NCBI GenBank assembly: GCA_041940425.1
Contig: JBGTSF010000008.1
Span: forward strand, 32,925-96,924
Origin: DATHTS01 sp041940425
GTDB taxonomy: Bacteria; Acidobacteriota; Blastocatellia; Pyrinomonadales; Pyrinomonadaceae
DNA length: 64,000 nt
Direction of reading: 5' to 3'
Of this stretch, positions 8,269 to 16,205 are shown in pieces (position 1 is the first letter of the stretch; each line of letters opens with the position of its first letter). The notes under the pieces are model-generated. The model was not told the origin of the DNA. It did not search any database and saw nothing but the letters and a program-made list of their open reading frames with translations. A program made the translations under genes and the position numbers.

Positions 8269-8451
8269 ATGCACGAAGACGAAATTGTTAAAGAAACACG
8301 GCGTTTGCGCGACGAATACGCGAAACAGTTTGATTACGATTTGGATTTGATTTTCGAGGATTTACAGAAAAAGCAAAAATCGAGCGGTCGAAAATACGTT
8401 TCATATTCCGACAGTAAAAATAAAAATCGAGAGATTAAAAAAGTCGCCTGA
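8269..8451 (+). CDS. small antitoxin-like partner of the PIN toxin
   Basis: 60 residues, highly charged: MHEDEIVKETRRLRDEYAKQ, then FDYDLDLIFEDLQ and a basic tail. It sits 7 bases after the PIN gene and ends 2 bases before the oxidase start. The protein at 34787-34978 shares its pattern R-x-E-x-x-x-x-x-x-Y-D-[LV]-D-L and follows a paralogous PIN gene. No named domain is recognised; antitoxin role is inferred from position and pairing. Confidence 0.7.
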   Translation: MHEDEIVKETRRLRDEYAKQFDYDLDLIFEDLQKKQKSSGRKYVSYSDSKNKNREIKKVA

Positions 8452-8453
8452 AA

Positions 8454-9878
8454 ATGTTTCAATCAATCCATTTCAATTCAAAAGGTCGCGCGACGACGAA
8501 CGCTTCAAAACCGGAAGTGATCGAAAAATTACAAAAGATCGTCGGTGCGGAAAATGTTTTAATCGAACCTGATAGAGTCGAGCCATACGGCGCGGATGCC
8601 GTCAAGGAAAAGTTTCCGCCGGAAGCGGTCGTGTTTCCCGAAACGACAGAAGAAATGTCGGAGATTTTAAAACTCGCCAACGCGGAAGTTTTTCCGGTGA
8701 CGGCGCGAGGCGGCGGTGTCGGCTACACGGGCGGCGCGGTGCCGGTTGACGGCGGCATCGTTATCGGCACTGACCGGATGAAAAAAATTGTCGAGATCAA
8801 CGCGGACGATCTTTATGTCATTTGCCAGCCGGGATTGACGACATTTGAATTGCAGGAAGCGGTCGAAAAATATGGTCTGCTTTTTCCGCCCGATCCGGCG
8901 AGTTATAAAGATTCGTTTATCGGCGGCAACATTGCCGAAAACGCGGGCGGAATGAGAACGCCGAAATACGGCGTGACAAAACATTCGGTTTTAGGATTGG
9001 AAGTAGTCACGGCAACGGGCGAAATTATCAGAACGGGCGGGCGAACGGTGAAAAATGTCGTCGGTTTTGATCTCACCGGATTGATGTGCGGAAGCGAGGG
9101 AATGCTCGGAATTATCACCGAAGCGACACTTAAACTTTTGCCGATGCCAGAAGCGACCGCCACCGTTCGCGCTTCATTTAGATCAATGGAAGCGGCGTGC
9201 GAAGTTTTGACAAAATTCACGCCCGAAGGTTTATTGCCGATGGCGATGGAAGTAATTGACCGCAACTGCATCGGCGCGATCGAGGAAAACTACGCCTTCG
9301 GTTTCGGCGCGGACACCGAAGCCGTTCTGCTCGTCGCCGTTGACGGCGCAAAGGAACAAGTTGAAAAAGATTCCAAACTTATCGAACAAATCTTAAAAAC
9401 AAACGGCGGCTTCGACATCTTGCGCTCGGAAAATAAAGAGGACGAAAACAAACTCTGGGACGCGCGCCGCGCCATTTCGCCGTCTTTGATGAAATACGGC
9501 ACGCTAAAAATTAACGAAGATGTGGTTGTGCCGCGCTCCCGCGTTCCCGAACTGATCAAACAGGTCGAAGAGATCGGCAGACGCCACAACACCTTCGTCG
9601 CCAATTTCGGACACGCCGGAGACGGCAATATCCACGTTAATTTTCTCTGCAACCGCGACGACTTGGATTCAATCGCCCGCGCCCGCGAATGCGTCAAAGA
9701 AACTTTCGCGCTTTCGGTGAACTTAGGCGGCTCGATCAGCGGCGAACACGGTATCGGGTACGTCAAAGCGCAGTATCTAAATCTGGCGATTGACGCGCCG
9801 ACTCTGGAAATTATGAAGGGAATAAAAAAAGTTTTCGACCCGAACGGCATTCTCAATCCGGGAAAAATGTTCGTGTAA
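8454..9878 (+). CDS. FAD-linked oxidase, GlcD/D-lactate dehydrogenase-like
   Basis: 474-residue soluble flavoprotein of the FAD_binding_4 plus FAD-oxidase_C type, which oxidises 2-hydroxy acids such as glycolate or D-lactate. FAD-binding part: RGGGVGYTGGAVP (about 85) and GGNIAENAGGMRTPKYG (about 160). C-terminal part: FGHAGDGNIHVNF (about 385) and GSISGEHGIGYVKAQ (about 425). Length is normal. Start ATG at 8454, two bases after the toxin-antitoxin cassette, so it may be cotranscribed with it. GlcE/GlcF subunits are not nearby, so the exact substrate is open. Confidence 0.9.
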   Translation: MFQSIHFNSKGRATTNASKPEVIEKLQKIVGAENVLIEPDRVEPYGADAVKEKFPPEAVVFPETTEEMSEILKLANAEVFPVTARGGGVGYTGGAVPVDGGIVIGTDRMKKIVEINADDLYVICQPGLTTFELQEAVEKYGLLFPPDPASYKDSFIGGNIAENAGGMRTPKYGVTKHSVLGLEVVTATGEIIRTGGRTVKNVVGFDLTGLMCGSEGMLGIITEATLKLLPMPEATATVRASFRSMEAACEVLTKFTPEGLLPMAMEVIDRNCIGAIEENYAFGFGADTEAVLLVAVDGAKEQVEKDSKLIEQILKTNGGFDILRSENKEDENKLWDARRAISPSLMKYGTLKINEDVVVPRSRVPELIKQVEEIGRRHNTFVANFGHAGDGNIHVNFLCNRDDLDSIARARECVKETFALSVNLGGSISGEHGIGYVKAQYLNLAIDAPTLEIMKGIKKVFDPNGILNPGKMFV

Positions 9879-9892
9879 GAAAAACCGACCGA

Positions 9893-10798
9893 TCAATTTT
9901 GTCTGACCAGTCTGAAGCCGAAACCTTTCAGTTTGGAGGACGGGAAACTCCGGTAGCGAAAGCTTGAACGCAGGTTATAGGCAGTAAAGCTCCAGCTTCC
10001 GCCGCGGAGAATGCGGCTCGTTCCGGTATCTGGTCCCGGCGGATCAACAGCCGGGCTTTTCGCATAATAATCCGCTCCGTAAAAGTCTGCGCACCATTCC
10101 CAGACATTGCCGTGCATATCATATAAATTCCAATTGTTCGGTTTTTTCAGCCCGACCGGATGCGTGCGGTTGTTGTTCGATCGGAGATGATCGGAACTCC
10201 ATTCCTCGTCCAGAAATTTGTCGCCCGAATTTTTGAAATACCACGCCGTTTCGTTCAAATCTCCGGCAAAATCGCCGGTCGTTCCGGCGCGCGCGGCGTA
10301 TTCCCACTCGGCTTCCGTCGGCAGGCGGTATTTATGCCCGTCATTCCGCTTGTTGAGTTTGGCAACAAATAGCTGAACGTCTTCCCATGAAACCTGTTCG
10401 ACCGGACACTCCGCGCAGTCTTTGAAAAACGACGGATTATCACCCATTATCGCCCGCCACTGCGACTGCGTTATCTCGGTCTGTCCGATTTCAAAACCCC
10501 GGCTGATCTTTACTCTATGAACCGGCTTTTCGTCCGCCTCGCCGTTTTCCGAACCCATCTCAAATTCGCCCGCCGGAATGTAAACGAATTTTATTTCGAG
10601 TCCGTCCGGCAAACTCAATTTACTGGTTGCGCCGGCTTTTTTGTCGGCAGTTTTCGGGACGGCTTTTATCCGGGCTGGTTTTTGCGCTTTGCTCGTTTGC
10701 GGGAAGATCAAATGAACGCAAAATGTCAGAAAGAAGAACGCCGCGAGTTTGACGTGAAACTTGTTTCTTAAATAAATTGTCCTTCGGCTATAAAACAT
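9893..10798 (-). CDS. secreted formylglycine-generating-enzyme (SUMF1/FGE-sulfatase) domain protein
   Basis: 301 residues from the ATG at 10798 (preceded by AGGAG); a longer TTG start at 10840 is less likely. A hydrophobic signal (about 11-33) precedes the SUMF1-like domain: FVYIPAGEFEMGSENGEADE, RLPTEAEWEYAARAG, NLYDMHGNVWEWCADFY, RILRGGSW and FGFRLVR. These are the family hallmarks. Most secreted members are not sulfatase activators but signalling or binding modules; the substrate is unknown. The active-site cysteine pair of true formylglycine enzymes is not evident at the C-terminus. Confidence 0.88.
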   Translation of the reverse strand: MFYSRRTIYLRNKFHVKLAAFFFLTFCVHLIFPQTSKAQKPARIKAVPKTADKKAGATSKLSLPDGLEIKFVYIPAGEFEMGSENGEADEKPVHRVKISRGFEIGQTEITQSQWRAIMGDNPSFFKDCAECPVEQVSWEDVQLFVAKLNKRNDGHKYRLPTEAEWEYAARAGTTGDFAGDLNETAWYFKNSGDKFLDEEWSSDHLRSNNNRTHPVGLKKPNNWNLYDMHGNVWEWCADFYGADYYAKSPAVDPPGPDTGTSRILRGGSWSFTAYNLRSSFRYRSFPSSKLKGFGFRLVRQN

Positions 10799-11062
10799 TG
10801 CTCCTGCAAATTCCGTGTTCGGAGAGAGGACAACCAACAACGAAAAGAATGAAACCGGCTAAGATGTGAAGAATGCGGGAAGTTTAGCGAGTTTTATGAA
10901 AAAAATCAATCAAAAAATTCTCCCATACTCGAAACGGCATTTTGAATCCGGGAAAAATTTTTGTCTGAAAAAATTCCCCCAATTCAATTTTTCGGATTTA
11001 TTGTCACAAAACAATGACTCGCAGGGTTTTATTATAAAAAGCCCTTTTCGAGGAATTGTTTT

Positions 11063-11908
11063 ATGAAATTATTAAAAAAATTTTGCTTGCCAGTTATTTT
11101 TCTTTGTCAGGTTTTGATCGTCAATGCCCAGATCGGGATTGTTGATAAAGATGCCGGGACGAAACCGGCACTGGTTGTTTTGGGAACTTATCATATGGGA
11201 ACTCCCGGAAATAATGTCGTCAACGGCAAAGTTGACGATGTGACCAATCCTGAACGGCAAAAGCAGTTGGTCGAACTTGTCGAACATCTGAAAAAATTCA
11301 AACCGACCAAAATCGCGGTCGAGTGCGACATCGAAGATGATGCGAAAACTCAGGAAACTTACAATAATTATCTGGCGGGAAAATACCGACTCTCAAAAAA
11401 TGAAACCAATCAGATCGGTTTTCGGCTGGCGAAAGATTTGAATCATAAAAAAGTTTACTGTGTTGATTGGGGAATATTCCCCGACGACCCATTATACAAT
11501 TATGAAAAATATGCTTCCAAAGATGCCGAACTCGACGGCTTCCGCAAAGCTCTCTATAAAAATCTAAAAGAAGAAATAGATGCCGAACACGAAAAACTTT
11601 TCACGCTGTCCATCACCGACCAGCTTATTCTGCTCAACCAACCCGAACGGATGGAGACGGATCATCAAAGATATTTCGACATCATGCGGATCGGGCGCGG
11701 AAACGAATATGCCGGAGCAAATTATCTTTCGTGGTGGTATGGCAGAAATTTGAAAATTCTCGTCAACATCATCCGCATCACCGATTCGCCGAACGACCGG
11801 ATTCTGGTAATCTACGGCGCGGGACACGCCAAATTACTTAATCAACTGACAAAAGAATCGGACTTTTATAATGTCGAAAGCCCTTTGAAATATCTGCAAA
11901 CCAAGTAA
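11063..11908 (+). CDS. secreted DUF5694/TraB-like protein
   Basis: 281 residues with a signal peptide (about 1-22, ending VNAQ). The body has VVLGTYHMGTPGNN (about 34), KIAVECDIED (about 92) and a C-terminal VIYGAGHAKLL (about 255), the Gly-His, Glu and GxGH elements shared by the DUF5694 and TraB/GumN superfamily of putative metal-dependent hydrolases. Enzyme activity has not been assigned. It stands alone; the 264-bp region before it contains only an AT-rich spacer. Confidence 0.8.
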   Translation: MKLLKKFCLPVIFLCQVLIVNAQIGIVDKDAGTKPALVVLGTYHMGTPGNNVVNGKVDDVTNPERQKQLVELVEHLKKFKPTKIAVECDIEDDAKTQETYNNYLAGKYRLSKNETNQIGFRLAKDLNHKKVYCVDWGIFPDDPLYNYEKYASKDAELDGFRKALYKNLKEEIDAEHEKLFTLSITDQLILLNQPERMETDHQRYFDIMRIGRGNEYAGANYLSWWYGRNLKILVNIIRITDSPNDRILVIYGAGHAKLLNQLTKESDFYNVESPLKYLQTK

Positions 11909-12047
11909 AATTTTCATAAAAGGCATTTGTTCAATCAACGCTCTCGATGGTGAAAGTCTTCGCCTTCATCCGTCATTTTAAATCAGCGAAAATGTTTGTT
12001 TGATAAATTCATTGAAAAAAAAGCGGTTTTGATTTATTTTGTGAGAT

Positions 12048-12287
12048 ATGGATTCGTTGGAATTTACAACCAAAATCGAAAACGGCGTAATTCATCTGCC
12101 GAAGGAGTTTGAAGAATACGAAAACGCGGTCGCGCACGTTACCGTTACGCTTGAAACGCCGGAAGAAACAAAAGCGAAAAAGGAAAGATTGTTTGCCGCT
12201 TTTGAAAAAATGCAGAAAGCAAATTTGTTCCGCGATATTGATGATCCGGTCGAATGGCAGAAAAAATTGAGAGATGAATGGGAATAA
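12048..12287 (+). CDS. VapB-like antitoxin, orphan
   Basis: 79 residues. N-terminal half (FTTKIENGVIHLPKEF) resembles SpoVT/AbrB-like or DUF2281-type antitoxins, and the C-terminal RDIDDPVEWQKKLRDEW is a tail often seen in small proteins that precede PIN toxins. No PIN gene follows; instead a second small antitoxin-like gene overlaps it by 10 bases. Function is inferred from the tail pattern only. Confidence 0.6.
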   Translation: MDSLEFTTKIENGVIHLPKEFEEYENAVAHVTVTLETPEETKAKKERLFAAFEKMQKANLFRDIDDPVEWQKKLRDEWE

Positions 12288-12508
12288 AATACATGCCGGT
12301 TATTGAAGTAAATCCAGAAATAGCCAAAAAGATTCTGACCGATGCCGAATCGAAAGGAATATCGGTCGAAATTTATCTGCGCGAGATTGTCGAATCGGAA
12401 GAAGACGAAAAACTCGCCGCAATGCGCGAAGCCGTTAATGACGAACTTTTTATGGCTGATCTAGCCGAAACTCTGGAAGATTTCAAACATACCGATTTTG
12501 AACAATAA
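12278..12508 (+). CDS. small antitoxin-like protein
   Basis: 76 residues if started at the ATG at 12278 inside the preceding gene, or 71 from the ATG at 12293. The first half (IAKKILTDAESKGISVEIYL) looks like a helix-turn with ribbon-helix-helix-type features; the rest is acidic (ETLEDFKHTDFEQ). Overlap with the upstream orphan antitoxin suggests a two-gene unit. No named family; could be a remnant of a toxin-antitoxin operon. Confidence 0.55.
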   Translation: MGIKYMPVIEVNPEIAKKILTDAESKGISVEIYLREIVESEEDEKLAAMREAVNDELFMADLAETLEDFKHTDFEQ

Positions 12509-12557
12509 AAGAGTTTTCCTGCCTAAATTGTATTCTCAATTCAAGAAAATTTAAGAG

Positions 12558-13571
12558 TTAATGAATTTTATGAGGGATGACCAAAGCATCAACTGAATCA
12601 CCAATTTTTCTGACCTTAACTTTTATAGGAAAAGATTTACCTTGATTCCACCAAGACAAATCTTCAATTGCTTCTGAATACTCACTATCGCCTTTGTAAA
12701 CATTTTGAATGATAGAATTTTCAGGCACACGCATATTGCTAAACAATAAAAACTTTTCTTTTCTAGCCATATCATTTGGTTCTACTCGAACAGCGCGTAA
12801 AACCATTTGAGGAGCATCAAAAAAATCAAAAGCCATTTGATTTAATCCCGCTTCTTGATCTTTATTTAATCCCAATTCAATGGTTAGGTGAATGCAAGGT
12901 GATGACCAATTTTTAACGAAGTTAATAATTGAAGCCTGTTTACTGGCTTCTGCACAAAGCAATAAACGCAATCTTTCAATTTCATCAAATGAAATTTCGG
13001 CTTGAATATGTTTGTGAAATATTTTTCCATAAAAACCTAATTTTCCTGCAATCATGTCCATTAGTTTTTCTTCTGGAATTCCACCACTTAAAGATGTATG
13101 TGTTCTTCTAAAAACTAGCCTAGTTTGATCCGTTAAAGTAAGAAGATGAGCAATTTCATGCCATTTTGTAAAATATGACCTAGAGGCTTTTGCCCCACGA
13201 CAGTCAATAATAGAAACATGTTGGTTTTCCCATACTTCTGGATTTTGTAATCTATAAGTTATACCAAAAACTTCGCCGGATAACTCATTTTCGAGATTAG
13301 CAAAAGCTTTTTCATCTCGTTGAATATATTCATTAGCTGTTTTTCTCAAATCATCATCGCAGTGAATTTCAATAAACATCGTATCTGCCTTATTGCAGAC
13401 CCAATCTAATAAATCTGATAAAGACTCACATTCGTCCATTTCCAAGAATAAATTATCAATCTTCTTTTCACAAAAATTTACAATCTCAACAAATGGGTCC
13501 TTCTTGTTTTTTATTCCCAAATCTTTTGCTAATGTTGCAATTTCAAGTGGGATTTGTTTTGTTTTGGGCAT
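12558..13571 (-). CDS. ImmA/IrrE-family metallopeptidase (CapP-like CBASS regulator)
   Basis: 337-residue zinc peptidase. The HExxH motif is in KWHEIAHLL (H138, E139, H142) and a downstream E-E-K-L-M-D-M-I-A-G (about 167-176) provides the third ligand region. The C-terminal half (about 190-337) is a sensor-like domain with several cysteines. It is translationally coupled to the XRE repressor gene (TAATG overlap), and the pair lies divergent to a CBASS operon. In characterised CBASS systems such a pair (CapH/CapP) keeps the operon repressed until DNA damage activates the peptidase, which cleaves the repressor. The role here is inferred from that precedent. Confidence 0.85.
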   Translation of the reverse strand: MPKTKQIPLEIATLAKDLGIKNKKDPFVEIVNFCEKKIDNLFLEMDECESLSDLLDWVCNKADTMFIEIHCDDDLRKTANEYIQRDEKAFANLENELSGEVFGITYRLQNPEVWENQHVSIIDCRGAKASRSYFTKWHEIAHLLTLTDQTRLVFRRTHTSLSGGIPEEKLMDMIAGKLGFYGKIFHKHIQAEISFDEIERLRLLLCAEASKQASIINFVKNWSSPCIHLTIELGLNKDQEAGLNQMAFDFFDAPQMVLRAVRVEPNDMARKEKFLLFSNMRVPENSIIQNVYKGDSEYSEAIEDLSWWNQGKSFPIKVKVRKIGDSVDALVIPHKIH

Positions 13572-13978
13572 TACCCGAAAACCTCCTTAATTGCTTTATG
13601 AAATGTTTTCCAATCTTCAACTGAAAAATCACGAATTGATTTATTGCCTCTTCTCGCTATTACTGAATTATGTGCATTGAGTAGCTCAAGTGTTTCGGTA
13701 TAAGTCAATTTTAACTCCTCCGCCGCTTCTGACAATGAAGGTGGTATTATGATTGGCTCTCGCTTTATGTTTTTTTTAGTTTCTCCAGATAGTAAATAAT
13801 CTACCGACGCTCCAAGGACATTTGCTACTTTTAACAAAAGTTGCGAACTAATATTTTTTTTGTTGTTTTCAACATCACTTAAAAAACCTTTACTAATTTT
13901 TGCCTTATCGGATAACTGTTCCTGCGTCATTCTTTTTTTCTCGCGTATTTCCTTAATTCTATCGCCTGTCGTCGCCAT
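13571..13978 (-). CDS. XRE-family repressor (CapH-like)
   Basis: 135 residues. Helix-turn-helix at about 6-62 (RIKEIREKKRMTQEQLSDKA, then KGFLSDVENNKK), followed by a proline-rich linker (IIIPPSL, about 75-81) and a C-terminal helical segment that may multimerise. The linker would be a natural cleavage site for the coupled metallopeptidase. The ATG at 13978 has GGAGAA upstream. The likely binding sites are the two inverted repeats at 14053-14070 and 14090-14114 between this gene and the CBASS operon. Confidence 0.87.
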   Translation of the reverse strand: MATTGDRIKEIREKKRMTQEQLSDKAKISKGFLSDVENNKKNISSQLLLKVANVLGASVDYLLSGETKKNIKREPIIIPPSLSEAAEELKLTYTETLELLNAHNSVIARRGNKSIRDFSVEDWKTFHKAIKEVFG

Positions 13979-14002
13979 AATTGTTTAGTTTCTCCGTATA
14001 AG

Positions 14003-14031
14003 AGCATAAACGAAGTTGTTAATCTATGCAA
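14003..14031 (-). promoter_or_regulatory. predicted promoter of the XRE/ImmA-IrrE pair
   Basis: On the minus strand TTGCAT (14031-14026) and TATGCT (14008-14003) are 17 bases apart, 25 bases upstream of the repressor start codon. Each hexamer matches sigma-70 consensus at four or more positions. Assigned by pattern only. Confidence 0.5.
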
Positions 14032-14045
14032 TAAAAAATATTTAC

Positions 14046-14075
14046 TTGACCGAGCGAACTTTTGTTCGCTATAAT
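14046..14075 (+). promoter_or_regulatory. predicted CBASS operon promoter
   Basis: TTGACC (14046-14051) and a perfect TATAAT (14070-14075) are separated by 18 bases, 51 bases upstream of the patatin ATG. The spacer is filled by an inverted repeat, so a bound repressor would block RNA polymerase. Confidence 0.75.
14053..14070. promoter_or_regulatory. operator 1 in the CBASS promoter spacer
   Basis: Perfect 7-bp inverted repeat AGCGAAC-TTTT-GTTCGCT lying between -35 and -10 and touching the first base of the -10 box. Likely binding site of the divergent XRE repressor. Confidence 0.7.
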
Positions 14076-14089
14076 GACACTCAATCTTC

Positions 14090-14114
14090 AATAGCGAATC
14101 TCGAATTTGCTATT
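14090..14114. promoter_or_regulatory. operator 2 upstream of the CBASS operon
   Basis: 10-bp arms with one mismatch around a 5-base centre, containing the same half-site AATAGCGAA / TTTGCTATT. Its AGCGAA starts exactly 40 bases after that of operator 1, close to four helical turns, which would suit cooperative repressor binding. Confidence 0.62.
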
Positions 14115-14125
14115 TTGTAAACTAA

Positions 14126-15184
14126 ATGAATCCTGAAATAGAAAAACTAAATCCGTCTGCATTCAAAATACTATCAATTGATGGCGGTGGTTTTCGTGGA
14201 CTTTTTTCATCTACGATTTTAAGTGAATTTGAGCGTATTAATGGTTCAATATCAGAGCATTTTGATATGTTGTGCGGAACTTCAACAGGTGGATTGATTG
14301 CACTTGCGATTGCGGCTGGATGTTCGAGTCGTGAAGTCGTCGAATTCTATAAAACTTGGGGACCGAAAATATTTCCTAAACCAAATTTGTATCGAAAACT
14401 GAAACGAAAAATCTCACCAACGATTGCGCCGAACAGTAGAAATACAAACCAAACTTTAAGTGAAGCGATTCAAACAATCGTAGGTAACAAAAAAATGTCG
14501 GATTCTAATTCTTATCTTTGTATTCCAGCGTTAAACTTAATTGACTACTCACCGTTTGTATTTAAAACAGATCACGATCCTTTTTTAACGCGCGATTCTG
14601 ATGGCTTGATGAAAGACGTAGGTTTGGCAACTGCCGCCGCTCCTTTTTATTTTCCTGCGACAACTGCAATTCATCTTCCTGGAAGTCAATTTTTAGACGG
14701 TGGTTTGTGGGCAAACAATCCTTCTCTTGTTGGATTAGTTGAAGCTGGAAGATTTTTTGTCGGAAAGGACAAACCGTATCAAAAAGTTCAAATTCTATCA
14801 ATATCAAGCCTCTCACCTGCTGCCGGACGAATGAAAAGCGAAAAATGTGAATTGTCATTATTAACTTCCGGCGGCGATGTTTTTACTGCAACTCTCGAAA
14901 GTCAACAGAAAGCTACTGAACATTTTATAAAATTCATTATTCCGTCGCTGAATTTTGAAGTTGAATATGTTCGTGTTCCTTGTCCACAAGTTGCTATCGA
15001 ACATTGCGAATTTATTGGTTTAGATATTGCGGACAAAAAAGCTGTCGAACTGTTGGAATTTTATGGGAAAAAGATTGGAAATGAGTGGAATACCAAACCC
15101 GAAATTCAGTCTTTCTTTACTCAAAAGGCATTGCCGCCAAAATTTAGAAATGAATTTATAAAAGGAGAAAAAGAAAATGTATAA
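14126..15184 (+). CDS. capV: CBASS effector, CapV-like patatin phospholipase
   Basis: 352-residue patatin-like lipase, the membrane-degrading effector of many CBASS systems, activated by the cyclic nucleotide made by the next gene. Motifs: oxyanion loop DGGGFRG (19-25), nucleophile elbow GTSTG with Ser53, and catalytic Asp in DGG (191-193). No signal peptide or transmembrane helix, as expected for a cytosolic enzyme acting on the inner membrane. It overlaps the CD-NTase gene by 8 bases. AT-rich codon use differs from the flanking genes and suggests recent transfer. Confidence 0.93.
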   Translation: MNPEIEKLNPSAFKILSIDGGGFRGLFSSTILSEFERINGSISEHFDMLCGTSTGGLIALAIAAGCSSREVVEFYKTWGPKIFPKPNLYRKLKRKISPTIAPNSRNTNQTLSEAIQTIVGNKKMSDSNSYLCIPALNLIDYSPFVFKTDHDPFLTRDSDGLMKDVGLATAAAPFYFPATTAIHLPGSQFLDGGLWANNPSLVGLVEAGRFFVGKDKPYQKVQILSISSLSPAAGRMKSEKCELSLLTSGGDVFTATLESQQKATEHFIKFIIPSLNFEVEYVRVPCPQVAIEHCEFIGLDIADKKAVELLEFYGKKIGNEWNTKPEIQSFFTQKALPPKFRNEFIKGEKENV

Positions 15185-16205
15185 CTGTTCAAAAGATGTA
15201 TTAAGTTTTCATAAAGACAAAGTAACTTTGCCGGAAAAGGAACGCGGAGAAATGCGCGACCGACGCAACTCAAACCGTGACAGAATCAAAAGTGGATTGA
15301 TAAATGATAATAAACCATCGCCATTGGATTTTCATTCGCAAGGTTCTTACGCGATGAGATCAATGACGCAACATCCCGAAAAAGATTATGACATTGACGA
15401 CGGAGTTTATTTTAGAAAAGAAGATTTAAAGAACGAAGATGGAACAGACATGACTGCATCAGAAGCGAAACAAATGATTCGTGATGCGGTTGATAACGGA
15501 AGTTTCAAAACTGCGCCGGAAGTTTGTGAGAATTGTGTGCGAGTTTATTACGATGCCGGTTATCACGTTGATATTCCCGTGTATAGAGAAATTATTGAAG
15601 AAGATACTTGGGGAAATGAAGAAGTTTATTATGAGCTTGCTTCTAAAGATTGGACACGCTCTGATGCGCGTAATGTTACTGCATGGTTTGATAACGAAAA
15701 TCAAACTCAAAGTCCAGATGAAAATAATGGGCGACAATTGCGCCGCGATGTCCGCTACATTAAAAAATTTGCAATAAGTCGCCCTGAATGGAAAGGCAAA
15801 ATCGGTAGCGGTTTTTTGATTACAAAATTAGTCACGGAAAAATATCAGTCTAACCTTTACAGAGAAGATGAATCTTTGTACTACACGATGCGGGAAATTC
15901 GGGACAGATTAGATTATGACTTAGTTGTTAATCATCCTGTTACGCCAGATTGCACGATAACAAAAGGCGAAAATGATTCAAAGGCAATATTTTTACGAGA
16001 TAAATTATCAGAAGCCATTGATACACTTGAAGTTTTATTTGAAGCAGACTGCACAGCAGAAAAAGCGGCTAAAGCTTGGGATAAAGTTTTTAATACAGAT
16101 TACTTTATTAATAAACATAACGAAAGAAAAAAAGCAGAGAAAGCGGAACAAATCCGAAGAATTGCTTCATCATATACTGCACCTGCAAAACCTTGGGGAA
16201 ATTGA
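15177..16205 (+). CDS. CD-NTase, DncV-like cyclic dinucleotide synthase
   Basis: 342-residue nucleotidyltransferase of the cGAS/DncV family, which makes the second messenger that switches on the phospholipase after phage infection. Catalytic elements: G56-S57, D72 and D74 in DYDIDDGVYF, and D132 in YHVDIPVY. The C-terminus ends AKPWGN, an exposed tail that could be the site joined by an E2-type enzyme. It overlaps the effector gene by 8 bases and the E2 gene by 1 base. The exact product (cGAMP or another) is not readable; the DncV-like architecture with a CapV effector favours 3',3'-cGAMP. Confidence 0.92.
   Translation: MYNCSKDVLSFHKDKVTLPEKERGEMRDRRNSNRDRIKSGLINDNKPSPLDFHSQGSYAMRSMTQHPEKDYDIDDGVYFRKEDLKNEDGTDMTASEAKQMIRDAVDNGSFKTAPEVCENCVRVYYDAGYHVDIPVYREIIEEDTWGNEEVYYELASKDWTRSDARNVTAWFDNENQTQSPDENNGRQLRRDVRYIKKFAISRPEWKGKIGSGFLITKLVTEKYQSNLYREDESLYYTMREIRDRLDYDLVVNHPVTPDCTITKGENDSKAIFLRDKLSEAIDTLEVLFEADCTAEKAAKAWDKVFNTDYFINKHNERKKAEKAEQIRRIASSYTAPAKPWGN

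Noticed and set aside
10866..11066. 66-residue frame before the DUF5694 gene
   Set aside because: No ribosome site, low-complexity composition and overlap with the next start; not supported as a gene.
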